Positions 43,900-53,729 of a DNA stretch of 64,000 bases are shown in pieces. A program made the position numbers and the translations under genes. The notes beneath the pieces are model-generated. The model ran no database searches and was not told the DNA's origin. It saw only the letters and a list, made by a program, of their open reading frames with translations. Numbering within the stretch: the first letter of the stretch is position 1; every line of letters starts with the position of its first letter. The stretch is taken from assembly GCA_918797485.1 (NCBI GenBank), contig CAKKNE010000004.1, positions 682,001 to 746,000 of the forward strand, written 5' to 3'. This DNA comes from Pelagomonas calceolata (lineage: Eukaryota > Sar > Pelagophyceae > Pelagomonadales > Pelagomonadaceae).

Positions 43900-44094
43900 G
43901 CCAAAATACACCAGCGATTGACGACGCCATCTACTATCCAAATAGTACATTCTATCAACTCCAGCCCAGTTTTCATCCACACTCGACGGAACCGGAGCCG
44001 ACGGCCCGCGCTCGGAGGGCGGGAAAAGAATTCTACTAGACAACTCCCGAGTTTATGTTCGTTTCCTTCCGTTTGTTAGGGGTAGAGTCCATCT
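43900..44094 (+). repeat. About 195-bp direct repeat, copy B
   Basis: Partner of 37208-37403. On the minus strand it reads openly as SVDENWAGVDRMYYLDSRWR. In copy A the equivalent frame is interrupted. Confidence 0.85.
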
Positions 44095-45321
44095 AGGCCG
44101 ATTGAACACGTACTCATCTATTTTAGATGACCCGTTAGAGCCGCGGGATTCGGCGACTTTGGTACCGCGCGTTTGTGTTTAAACGGCCGAATAACCCAGA
44201 TCCGCGAGTATCAGCGACGACACCATCCAGATGGACCATAACGCCGTTGTTCTATTCACAATCGACCGACTTGCCCGTTCTCCGCGGACGACGGTGCGGA
44301 GACGGAGCACCGGAAAGGCTCCAGACCCGTGAGTTGTGGAATAAATTCGTGTTTCAGGCGCTTCGGTTCCGGGACGGGCCAGATAACCGGCCTGAGCGTG
44401 AACTACATTGCATTTTTTGTTCCGTAAGCTCCCGGCGGCTCGTCCATCCCGAGACTCCAGGATCTCGACAATTTGGGCGCCAGACCTGGACCTGCGGCCA
44501 TCAGCCCGTGTACCTTCACCATGGACCATAACGCGATCATTTGTTTCATGACCGACGGACTTACGCGAGGTCCAGATAAAGATGTTCGCGTCCCGAGCGT
44601 GGGCGGCCTAAAGTACCCTTCTCGTGGTGTAGATGTCATATACTTGTAGTTGACTATCGGTGGGGTAGTATAGGGTCCGACGAGACCGCTACGGCGACTA
44701 CTGGAGGCCCTCGGGTAATTGACGTTTTTGACGGGAACGGGGCGCCATCGGGTCCAAATTATTTACTTTTTGTGGATGCAGATCGGCTCGTGGACTCCCT
44801 CCGGGATAGGTCTGGGGTCGGGTAGTCGCCTACGCCGCATGCGCCGGTGCTTGGGGCTCCCCAGAGAGCTCTGGATCAAGAAGTTGTCGGACCTGTACTG
44901 GAGCTCCGCGCAATGCTGAGGACCTGCACTGATATGTATCTACCGATGGAAGCGCCCACGCATGCGGCGTAGGCGATTGCACGTGTATAGTACCGACCCT
45001 ATGCGACCCCAGGGCGACCTCTGGGCCACGGATTGACAGGTTTCCACCGGCGCGGCCGCCCTGTGGCCTCGTCCGCGAATTAAAAAATTTCCTTTTTCGG
45101 CCCCCGGTACGTGTCCCATTGATCTCTTTGGACCAGTATCGAACCGAGCAGTACTCAAACGGCTGCATGTCGCGACATGTTGTGCACACCTGTAAACCCG
45201 TTTTAGCATGATTTCGAGGTTCCGAGATAATTAGTTTTTTTTAGAAGGGAGACGCACTGAGGGGCGCAAAACGAGCCCTGCGGCCACCGAGCGTCTGCGC
45301 AGCACCGCCTCTTGACAGTGA
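44095..45321. other. 1.2 kb non-coding region with degenerate repeats
   Basis: Two stretches (about 44230-44290 and 44520-44580) share GGACCATAACGC followed by a GACCGACTT-type segment, and look like diverged relatives of part of the flanking direct repeat. An exact 18-nt inverted repeat, TCGCCTACGCCGCATGCG, lies at 44826-44843 and 44959-44976. No reading frame has a recognisable domain. Confidence 0.55.
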
Positions 45322-46293
45322 ATGCGCTTCTCCCGCAGCATGCATCTAGCAGCGCTGCTTTTGCCCCCTGCCGCCGCGCTGCTGGCCCCGGCCGTCGTCC
45401 CGAAGGCCCCGCCGCGCGTCGCGCTCCGACCCGAAGAGGTCGCATTCCTCGACGCCATCACCTGCGACGCTAGAGATCTCCGGCAGGCCGAGGCCCTCTA
45501 CGAAAAATACGGCGTCGTGCGCTTGCGAAGGGCGGCCGCGAACGCGGACCTTCTCGCGCGGCAAGCCACGTCGGCCGGCGTCGTGGCGGACGCGTTCGGC
45601 CAGAAGCGACGGGAAGACCGCTACACGATCCACCTGCGGGGCGACGCGAGGAAATGGCAAGGGGATGGCTCCGACTCCACCGACGACAGCGCGGGCGACG
45701 GGCGCCTCGAGCACCTCGCGCCGGCCGTGGCGGACTGGCTGGATGAGCGGCGGCCGTGGCGGGCGGTCTGCGGCGACGACGAATCCGTTCTAGGCCGCGT
45801 GGAAATCAAGTTTTGAGGCGCCCCGCGGCTCGCTGGCATGAATCCACTGGTCGATTCTACACAGGTCATAGGCCTGGCCGAGCTCGTCGTCTCGCTGCCG
45901 GGCGGGTCGGCGCAGCGCTGGCATTATGATGGTGTCGGCGCGACGGCGCAGGTGGCCTGCTGCGACATCACCGCGGCGCTCGGGCCCACGGAGCTCGTGC
46001 CGCGCATTCTACCGCCGGACTACGTCCACGGCCGGAGCCGCGCGGCGCGGGGCCCCTACGATGTGACGACGCTCCTGAGCCGCGTCGGCTGGATTTTTCT
46101 CAGGCCCTTCGCGGCGAAATTAATCGAGTCGCGGACGCTCCTGCCCGCGACGGTGCGCCTCTGCGGCGCCGCGGGCGACGTTGTGGTGTACGACGCGGCG
46201 ATGTTTCACAGAGGTGGCGCGAACCGCGCGGCCGTCGCGCGGCCCATCCTCGCGATACACGTCCGGCCGAAGCCAGAGGATAAAAACACATAG
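45322..46293 (+). CDS. PhyH-type 2-oxoglutarate/Fe(II) dioxygenase
   Basis: Proposed join(45322..45786,45865..46293), 297 aa. A signal-like N-terminus (MHLAALLLPPAAALLAPAVV from the second ATG, 45340) suggests secretion or plastid import. The jelly-roll core has the iron-binding pair in RWHYDG, then ILPPDYVHGR and the distal histidine in MFHRGGANRA, with AARPILAIHVRP for 2-oxoglutarate binding. The 78-nt intron joins DDES|VIGLAELVVSLPGG; its flanks GTTCTAGG and GTCATAGG mark an introner. Substrate unknown; PhyH proteins hydroxylate lipids or small molecules. Convergent with the next gene, 6 bp apart. Confidence 0.8.
45795..45864 (+). mobile_element. Introner element (70 bp) in the PhyH gene
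   Basis: Left end CCGCGTGGAAATCAAG; right end, read inward, CTGTGTAGAATCGACCAGTGG. Flanking 8-mers GTTCTAGG (45787-45794) and GTCATAGG (45865-45872) match at 6 of 8. The donor GT is in the left flank, the acceptor CAG in the element. Confidence 0.78.
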
Positions 46294-46299
46294 GATAAG

Positions 46300-46938
46300 T
46301 TACCGGACGGGCTGGATCGACACCGTGCCGATGTTCGTGTCCTCGTCGAGTGCGGCGCTCGACAGCCCGAACAAATCGGCGTTGTAGTTCTCCTTCCGCC
46401 GCGCGGCGACGGACCCCGACGACAACAACTGCTCGCCCTCGTTCGGCCGCGACTTGTGGCCCAGCCGCAGCGCTAACCGCCCCCCTTCCGGCAAACCGAT
46501 CTTTTCAGAATCGAGCGAGACCAGGAGAAACGGATACAGGGGCTCCTCGAAGAGGCCCCAGATCCAGAGGCCGTCGCGCTTGTCGTCCGGGTCCTCGCTC
46601 AGCTGCCACGTGCCCGCGTCGGTCGCGGCGCCGTCCTCGCCGACGAGGCGCAGCGAGCCCTGCGGCGGCTCGAAGCCGATCTCGTCCGCGAACTCCGCGA
46701 TGACCGTCGCGCGCCGGTCGAGGGCCGGCAGCGCGAACGAGAGCCGCCACCGGCCCGGCAGCGTCTGCGCGTCCGAGAAGGTCTCGCTGCTTCCCGTGAG
46801 CGCGTCGAAGACGCCGCGTAAGGGCGCCACACGCTGCGAGCTGCGTTGGTCGGACACGCCGGCGCTGCGTCGACGGTGCGTGCGCGGTGCCAGTGCCAGG
46901 GCGGCGGTGCAAAGCATCAGCGAGGAGAGCCACCTCAT
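46300..46938 (-). CDS. Plastid-type conserved hypothetical protein
   Basis: 212 aa from ATG MRWLSSLMLCTAALALAPRT, a signal peptide followed by a basic stretch, as in secondary-plastid presequences. The body (LPGRWRLSFALPALDRRATV, GFEPPQGSLRLVGEDG, WIWGLFEEPLYPFLLVSLD) is beta-rich and recalls the lipocalin-like PAP/fibrillin fold, but I do not recognise it firmly. No catalytic motif. It diverges from the DOT1-like gene across a palindromic motif. Confidence 0.55.
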   Translation of the reverse strand: MRWLSSLMLCTAALALAPRTHRRRSAGVSDQRSSQRVAPLRGVFDALTGSSETFSDAQTLPGRWRLSFALPALDRRATVIAEFADEIGFEPPQGSLRLVGEDGAATDAGTWQLSEDPDDKRDGLWIWGLFEEPLYPFLLVSLDSEKIGLPEGGRLALRLGHKSRPNEGEQLLSSGSVAARRKENYNADLFGLSSAALDEDTNIGTVSIQPVR

Positions 46939-47118
46939 GGTGGGCTACGGAGAGCTGGGGTGCTTTTTGGAGAGCAGCAGTTCTCGACAAACGCAGTTCG
47001 CAGCGCTTGATTTATCGCAGCGCTGGAGAAGTATATCGGCTGCGTCACCTAGACAGCGAACGCGCACTTGTGCGGTCCAAAGCAAGCAATTTTGATGCGA
47101 TGATGCTTGCTGGCATCC

Positions 47119-47139
47119 CTAGTGCCTTATACCGCTAGC
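47119..47139 (+). promoter_or_regulatory. CTAG-bounded palindromic promoter motif, copy 4
   Basis: CTAGTGCCTTATACCGCTAG plus C. It lies 181 bp from the ATG at 46938 and 221 bp from the ATG at 47360, between divergent genes. Confidence 0.5.
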
Positions 47140-47359
47140 TCCGCCGGCTTTTGGGTCTGCATTCATCGTCCACTCTGCGGCTGTGAGCAGTTACGGACAC
47201 CGTGGACTTCACCCACACGCTGCCACTGGTGGAACCGCGCGCCGCTCGGCCGCCTCCGAGCGGTCTGCAGCTGAACAATTCAAAGCACTGCCTGCCAAGC
47301 CCAACGCGGCCGGCGACCGCGCATCGTTACCTCGGCGGTGTCGCGCTTCATCGCTAAGA

Positions 47360-49195
47360 ATGGCCACTATCGACCTCACTCTCTCGGACGACGACGCGCC
47401 GCCCGCCGCGCCGGTGGTCCACGACTTGACGCTGGACTCGGACTCGGACGCCGAGCAGGCGCCTGCGAACGCGGGCGAGGCGCCGCAGCTCGCGCCCGCG
47501 GCGGCGGACGACGGCGACGCGCCGATGGTGGCCGCACCACCGCCGGTCGACGCGCTGGCGGCGCCGGAGGACGCCCAGATGGCGCCCGCGCCCGAGCCGC
47601 CGGTCGACGCGGACGACGCGCCGCGGGCGCCCGACGACGCGGCGCCGGACGAGACGCTGGACGAGCCGCAGGCGCCGCCGCGGCGCGCGCGCGCCGCGAG
47701 CGATGCGAGCGATGCTGGCGAGCCCAAGCGGCAGCGCGTCGACGACGGCGGCGCCGCGCCCGCGCCCGCGCCCGACGAGAGCGAGGGCGAGGCGAGCGAG
47801 GCGAGCGACGAGAGCGGCTCGAAGCGCGGCGACGAGGGCGACGGCGAGGCCGCCCCGCCGCCGCCCGACAGGCGGCGGGATCGGTACGGGGGCGACTACA
47901 AGTACGATCCGTACGGACCCTTCGGCGGCGGGCCAGCGGCCGACGCGGCACCCGCGCCGGTCGCCGCGGCCGCCCAGCCCCCAGCATCCGACTCCGACTC
48001 CGAAGTCGAGGTCATGGCCGCGCCGGCGCCGGCGCCCGCGCCGGCCGACGACCCCGACGAGACGCAGATGGAGGACGACGACGACCTGCGGCGCGCCCTC
48101 GAGGCGTCGCGCGCGTCAGTGGAAGAGGACGCGCAGCGCCGCCGGAGGAGCTGGAGCACTGACGACCGCACGCCGCTGACCGTCGCCGAATATTATTCCT
48201 GCTTCCAGGCCGCCCAGGACAACACGGGGCACACCCTCGAGGACATCGAGGAGGGGTCCGGGGTACGAGCTGGCAATGGGCCCGGGTCGGTCAGGGCGGA
48301 CGGCCAGGGGCGGGCGCAGTACGGCCGGATCCTCACGGGCGCGACGGAGAAGGTCGCAAACGAGCTCGGTATTACGGATAAAGACACGGCGCTCGATATT
48401 GGTAGCGGCGTCGAGAATGTGCCGCTCCAGATCGCCGCGACGTTCGGCTGCAAAGCACGCGGGTTGGAGCTGATGGAGAGCCGGGCCGTCGTGGGCACGG
48501 CACTCGATGTTGAACTGGCCGCGGTGATCAACGAACGGCACGCGCTCAGGCGCTGCGGCGACTGCCGTTTGGAGTGGGGCAACATGCGCGACGAGCAGTG
48601 GTGGGATTTTCTCACCAAAGCGGAAGAAGGCGGCCACATGAAGGTCTTCGTTAATAATTTCAACGACGTCATGGGCCACCGGTCGACCGAGACCCGGGAC
48701 GGGCCGACCCTCGACGACCGCATCTGCGCGATCTTCGCCGCGATGCAGCCCGGGGCACGCATGCTGACCTTGAATAGGATGCTCGCGCTGGGCCCGTCGC
48801 GCGACCAGGCCAATGCTGTTCGCGAGCAGCGCGGCCTCGAGCCGTCCGCCGACGCGTCGTTCTTTTCCGAGCGGAAAGTTACATTGACGCCGCAGCCGTG
48901 GCCCTGGGCGCCCGAGGGCGAGGACGTCGTGAGCTGGGGCGGGAGCGCCATCGAGGCGTACGTTTACGAGCGCCTCGGCGGCCAGAGCCTGCCCGGGGGC
49001 GCCGCCGCCTTCCTCTGCTCCGCGAGAGGTTGCCAAATGGGCAACCATTCGGCGACGGCGGTCCTCGACGACGAGAGCCACGAGCTGGTCACGGAGTGCG
49101 TGTACTGCGGGGAGGAGCGGCGCCCGGCGCCGCGGGAGCGGCGCCAGGTGTCGCAGTCGTCGCGCGGCTCGGGCGAGTCGGCGAAGACGCGCTAG
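47360..49195 (+). CDS. DOT1-like methyltransferase with SIM and UIM motifs
   Basis: 611 aa from ATG MATIDLTLSDDDAP. Two SUMO-interaction-like motifs (IDLTLSDDD and VHDLTLDSDSD) open a long acidic, disordered N-terminal half. Residues about 237-255 (DDDDLRRALEASRASVEED) match a ubiquitin-interacting motif. The C-terminal half is a class I methyltransferase: DIGSGVENVPLQIAATFGC is motif I, and KVFVNNFNDVM matches the VNN loop of DOT1 H3K79 methyltransferases. A C-terminal four-cysteine cluster (CSARGC.., CVYCGEE) may bind zinc. H2B-ubiquitin stimulates Dot1 in known systems, so a built-in UIM is functionally suggestive. Histone specificity is inferred. Confidence 0.75.
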   Translation: MATIDLTLSDDDAPPAAPVVHDLTLDSDSDAEQAPANAGEAPQLAPAAADDGDAPMVAAPPPVDALAAPEDAQMAPAPEPPVDADDAPRAPDDAAPDETLDEPQAPPRRARAASDASDAGEPKRQRVDDGGAAPAPAPDESEGEASEASDESGSKRGDEGDGEAAPPPPDRRRDRYGGDYKYDPYGPFGGGPAADAAPAPVAAAAQPPASDSDSEVEVMAAPAPAPAPADDPDETQMEDDDDLRRALEASRASVEEDAQRRRRSWSTDDRTPLTVAEYYSCFQAAQDNTGHTLEDIEEGSGVRAGNGPGSVRADGQGRAQYGRILTGATEKVANELGITDKDTALDIGSGVENVPLQIAATFGCKARGLELMESRAVVGTALDVELAAVINERHALRRCGDCRLEWGNMRDEQWWDFLTKAEEGGHMKVFVNNFNDVMGHRSTETRDGPTLDDRICAIFAAMQPGARMLTLNRMLALGPSRDQANAVREQRGLEPSADASFFSERKVTLTPQPWPWAPEGEDVVSWGGSAIEAYVYERLGGQSLPGGAAAFLCSARGCQMGNHSATAVLDDESHELVTECVYCGEERRPAPRERRQVSQSSRGSGESAKTR

Positions 49196-49326
49196 CTATG
49201 TAATATGAATCAAATGAGTGACGCCGTGTTTCCCCGGGCGTCGGCGGCGCGACTTCCACCACTGGACCACCAGCACGCCATCGCCGCGTCAAAATACCGA
49301 GCGACTATACTTACACTACTACCTAT

Positions 49327-52300
49327 CTAGAGCTTCCGCACGGACCAGTCCCCGCCCTTGAACGAAAACTCGTGGGCCGGCCAGAACCGGTCGTCGGTGC
49401 GCAGCGTCACGGCCACGACCTGGCCCTGGAGATCCGACGTTTTGAGGCGCACGGCCTCGCCGTCCTCGATACTTGATACGGCACTCAAAAACGAGTCCAG
49501 GTCCGTGATTTGTTTCCCGTCGACTTCCGTCACGAACCTACAAGCCTTGATGCCGTAGAAGTGGCCCGGCGAGCCGTACAAGTAGTAGGACACGTAGGCC
49601 TGGTTCGGGGGCTCGCCCATCTCCAGTACGGAGCGATGTGGTTTTTGTAACAGTAGCCCGGCCCAGACGACGACTCGTTCCGTGCCCGCACCGAGTGGTA
49701 CTCTCTCCAGCGGCTCATTCACCTCCAGCGCTTCGCCCTCCCGCCACAATGTTGCTGGTATGCTAGAACCACCATGAGAACAGGCCTCGTCGACGTCCGC
49801 AAAAGTAGCGGTCGAGGTCCCGTTCATCGACAGGAGTAGGTCGCCCTCCCTTAACAAAGACTGCTGCGTATGGGCTAAATGGGCGACCGAGAGTACTTGC
49901 GAGCGGCCGGGCCTGGCTTTCCTCAGCTTTTCCACCCAGGCGTCGCTTAATCGCATCGACGTCCGCGCGGTCGACAAAGGTAATCTTTTAAGACCGAACC
50001 CGACGACTCGCAGCGGCTTCTCCGGCTTGTTATCGATGTTAGATGCGACGGCGAGCGTCGCGTCCAACAAGCCGCCGACGCCGACCTGTGTGGCAATCAA
50101 CCAGTGAGTCAGGTTCTACCTCGGCACCGCGGCCATGTTTTCGGCCCAAACTCGGACACGATCTCCGAGGGATACACTCGACCGTATCCAGAGAGCAGCG
50201 ACCACGAGAGACCACGAATTGAAGGGCGCTTGAACTTTTCTTGCCACACCGACGCCGACGGCATGAAAAGCTTCATAATTTTTTTCATCAGACCAGGAGT
50301 AGAACGAGTAGCACGACCACGTCGCACTCACGCTGCCATCTTCGTCCACTAAAACACCCCCCAGAGACTTGTTGAGCACCTGGTCAAATTTTGCGATTTC
50401 CTCGTTCAAGGCTCTAAAACGGGGCACGTGCGCCTGGGCGATGTTGACACACGACAGCTCCGTCACGGTCACTTTTTGACTGAGGGACTGGTCGGGATTC
50501 GTTCGCGACAATCCTACAAATTCCAAGGCGTCACCAACACTCAAATCGCGCGGTCTGAGAGGTGCGCTCGTCGGCCGTCGATCTGCTGACACACCGTCGA
50601 ACCGCGACGCGTCATACCGAACAATGGCGAAGTTCCGCGTCGGGTGCACGAAGATAACTTTGGCCGGCAGCTCTACACTGGCGGCAAATGTCACAGCACA
50701 TTCGCCGAGCGCAGTTACCACAGTATTTCTATCTGTAGATACAAGTCCTCTTTCCGCATCCACAACGATGCCGCAGCCCGCGAAGTGCCAGTCGTGGACG
50801 CCGTCGACCGCATGGAGCACATCAAACGACACCTTGCAGATGCAGCTGACGACACTGTTGGCCGCATCTGTCGCGTGAGATCTCTGGAACGTCGCTGCGG
50901 CGGGCGCGTCTTCAGTATAAGGTGTTTTATTGGTTTCTATCTGAGTAGACTCCCAGCAGGCCCGGAAGGACGCGTTGGCGTCGACGGGAATTTCATTTAA
51001 ATGAGGGTCTCTCCGTCGCCACCGCTGCAATTTGAACCAGCGATAATTCACTCGTACTAAAGCGACTTGGGCGTTGAACCTGTCACCCACGGCATAGTAG
51101 CGGACATTCACGCGAGCCCCATCTCCTAATTTAGCAACGGCATCTTGAAACGCGTCGAGCGTCGGCGTTTCCACATCTCCCACAGCGGTTAACACGGCAT
51201 GGGCCGGCACGCCCGCGACATCCAGCACGAAGCCCGCGAACGCGACGTAGACACCGACGCCCGCGTCCAAGTTGCCGCTCCGAGCCGTTCCTAGCGATAT
51301 AGAATGGAGGACGCCTCCGCCGAATTCCAGGAAGTTGCTGGGAACCAAGTTATGTAAGGACTCGGCTCTGGCTGGCCGTATGGACTTGGACGCGCCGCCC
51401 CTCTCTATAGATAACTGGACCGCCCTGTCCACATTGGAATCCAAGTAGCTCTCGAGCGCGTCGAAGTCGGGAAACCTTTTGTCCCCACAAGACAGCAGTA
51501 GGTCGCCGGGCTCCAGGCCCGCTTCTGAACCGCTTCCACCGGTGATGACCTGGTCGACACACAACAGCCCGCACGTGTCGTCGCCGTGGTGGTGCCGTCG
51601 CAGCAACGCTTCGGCGGCCGGCGACAAAGCTAATCTACGAGCTTCGTCGCAGGTCACGTGGCGCCACACTACCCTTAAAGTGCCTCTTTGTGGCGTTTCG
51701 AAGCGTTTCAGGGCGTCCAGTGCTCTCACGACGGCATGCAACGGTAAGTAGTACGAACTTGCTGACGCGTTGCAGCCTCCGGCGTTGAGGGCCACGGCCC
51801 GTCCCCTGCTATCTAATACGGGAGAACCGGAACTGCCACCGGACGTGTTCGACGCGGCACTGTAGTAGAACCTGTGCGGAGCATCGCGGTCGCTCGACTC
51901 GGTCCGAATGACCTCGTCTGATGGACACGAGTCGCGTCGATGGCGTGAAGGACGCCGAGATCGCACGTGTTGAAATCATTAAAACCGTCGCCGCCGTAGA
52001 GCGGCGCGTTCCGATCCAAGCGCGCCAGCGTGCCCGCCAAAATCTGGATCTTCTCTCCACTATCATTGCCCACGACTCTTATCTCCAAACCCACTTTTGC
52101 GCCATCTTCGGCGAGGGGTATCTCCGCCCTCTGGAGTTCATCAGCATACCTCAGCTTCGTCACGTCAAAATGGAACAGTCCGAAATCATGCACGGGATCT
52201 CTATACACGGGTGTGAGCGGTACCTCTTCTTTATTCACAAACGTGGCCTCTGCTCGTATGGGACCGGTCCCGATCACATGCCTGTTCGTCAGGATCAAAC

Positions 52301-52514
52301 CTCGCTCGAAGTCCACGACGAATCCTGTTGCTGAACCGGAACCGGCCTGCTCTCCATCGAAAGGCTTCACGTAGTTCACGCGTATGACAACAATCGCGGG
52401 CAGCGCCTTGTCGAGCATCGCCTCCCAGGGGTCCCGCCTCCTGTGGCGGCGGTACCAGGCGGCTATGAGCGTGCCCGCCGCTAGGCCCGCTGCCAATTTC
52501 GTGCGTTCCGCCAT
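49327..52514 (-). CDS. NMA111: Nma111/DEG7-type HtrA serine protease
   Basis: Proposed complement(join(49327..50085,50260..51871,51967..52514)), 972 aa, close to fungal Nma111 (about 1,000 aa). The first trypsin-like domain has the triad histidine in LTNRHVIG, aspartate in [10 protein letters not shown] and serine in [13 protein letters not shown] regions and a second, degenerate protease half follow ([20 protein letters not shown]..), as in this family. An N-terminal hydrophobic stretch ([15 protein letters not shown]) may anchor it. Both introns restore conserved sequence: [18 protein letters not shown] and [12 protein letters not shown]. Members cut unfolded or pro-apoptotic proteins. Diverges from the epimerase gene. 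Confidence 0.88.
50086..50251 (-). mobile_element. Introner element (166 bp) in the HtrA gene
   Basis: Ends CTGTGTGGCAA and TTGCCACACCG form an inverted repeat. Perfect 8-bp target duplications ACGCCGAC lie at 50078-50085 and 50252-50259. On the minus strand the intron starts at the GT of GTCGGCGT and ends at CCACACAG, which restores the pre-insertion codons. Confidence 0.92.
51872..51966 (-). mobile_element. Older introner-derived intron in the HtrA gene
   Basis: 95 nt, minus strand GTGCGATCTCGG to GATGCTCCGCACAG. It contains the sense-strand motif CACGCCATCGACGC (51934-51947). The target duplication is no longer visible. Splicing is supported by the conserved protease sequence either side. 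Confidence 0.65.
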
Positions 52515-52696
52515 GGTGCGCGGTGACAGCGTCTCGCGGAGGCCTAATAGGCTCTCCGGTGTGGACGAGACAGCGCACGCACGGACGCGCGCGGTGGAGG
52601 GCTGGCTGTGAGCGCTGCGACTTGCTGCACCAGTAGCGTAGAAATAAGCCTCAGATTAGGCCGAATGGCGGCGGCTGAGGCTGAGAGGCTTGTGTT

Positions 52697-52718
52697 CTAG
52701 TGTCTTACATTACGCTAG
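52697..52718 (+). promoter_or_regulatory. CTAG-bounded palindromic promoter motif, copy 5
   Basis: CTAGTG, TCTTACATT centre, ACGCTAG. It is 183 bp from the HtrA ATG (52514) and 125 bp from the epimerase ATG (52843), between divergent genes. Confidence 0.55.
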
Positions 52719-52842
52719 TCGGACTGCTGCGCAAAGCTTAAATCCGAATTGAAGCGGCATCGCTCGAATTTGAATCTATCACAGCCTTTTCTGCGTCTGC
52801 GCAACTCAACGCTGGCACGCGGTCACTGTACAGATTGCATGC

Positions 52843-53706
52843 ATGGCAGCACTCCAGCAGCACTCGAAAGGCAAAGTAGCAATCACGGGTAGCAGCGGAA
52901 TCCTCGGCCAGCGCTTGTACACAGCGCTGCAAGCGGACGGCTGGGAAGTCGTCGGTCTCGGGCTCGCCGAGGGCGTGTCGCAGGGCGGCCCGGGCCGCGA
53001 CGGCGCATCAGAGACAAGGAACGAATTCGTTGACGTCGCCTGCAACCTGTCGATGGCCTGCCCGGACCTCTCCGGCTTCACGCACGTCGTGCATTTGGCC
53101 GGGGTAGGCTCACCAGACGCGTCGTTCGAGCAGGTGCTCCGCGGCAACGTCGTAGCTACGCAGCATGTGCTTGAGGCCGCCAAGCGGGCGGGAACCGTCC
53201 GACGCGTCGTGCTAGCCTCTACGAACCACGTCCAGCACGGCACGTCAATGGGTCGCCATGGACCGGGGTCTCTCGACCCTCAACGGCTCTTCGGCCGTCG
53301 GCTCTCCCCCGAGGAAGAGTTTGAACCGGACTCGTTCTATGCAGCGTCAAAAGTACACGTCGAGGCGCTCGGGAAGCTCTATGGAAAGACGTGGCGATGC
53401 TTCGACGTCGTGGCGTTGAGGATTGGCTGGTGTTTGTACGACGACCCCACAGAGCTCTCGGGCACCGAGTTCGAAAGCTACCTGCGCGCGATGTGGTTGA
53501 GCCGGCGCGATTGGGTAGGATTTGCGACGGCCGCGATGACGGCGCCTATCGACGCCACCTATCACGGATACATCGTGGCTCACGCCGTTTCCAACAATCC
53601 GACAGGAATATTCGATATCGAGGAGTCGACCAGATTACTCGGCTACACACCACAGGACTCATCCGGCAGTTTCGCCTGGCCTAGAGCCCCTGTTCGCCTA
53701 CCGTAG
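52843..53706 (+). CDS. NAD(P)-dependent epimerase/dehydratase, uronate dehydrogenase-like
   Basis: 287 aa. Rossmann nucleotide-binding motif GSSGILGQRL near residue 16, then FTHVVHLAGVGSPDASFEQ, VVLASTNHVQHG and the catalytic YAASK (Tyr-x3-Lys). The combination and the STNHV segment resemble bacterial uronate dehydrogenases, which oxidise galacturonate or glucuronate to aldarolactones. It has no obvious targeting peptide. A bacterial origin is possible but cannot be tested here. No intron. Confidence 0.78.
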   Translation: MAALQQHSKGKVAITGSSGILGQRLYTALQADGWEVVGLGLAEGVSQGGPGRDGASETRNEFVDVACNLSMACPDLSGFTHVVHLAGVGSPDASFEQVLRGNVVATQHVLEAAKRAGTVRRVVLASTNHVQHGTSMGRHGPGSLDPQRLFGRRLSPEEEFEPDSFYAASKVHVEALGKLYGKTWRCFDVVALRIGWCLYDDPTELSGTEFESYLRAMWLSRRDWVGFATAAMTAPIDATYHGYIVAHAVSNNPTGIFDIEESTRLLGYTPQDSSGSFAWPRAPVRLP

Positions 53707-53729
53707 TACTGTAAGAATGTTTGTGCGCG

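Noticed and set aside
37208-44094. Direct repeats around BspA-like gene B considered as ends of a large mobile element
   Set aside because: The interior is a single host-type surface protein gene with no mobility genes, and no target duplication was found outside the repeats.
43900-44094. Protein-like reading of repeat copy B (VDENWAGVDRMYYLD)
   Set aside because: The frame is short, has no start, and is interrupted in copy A; kept as a repeat only.
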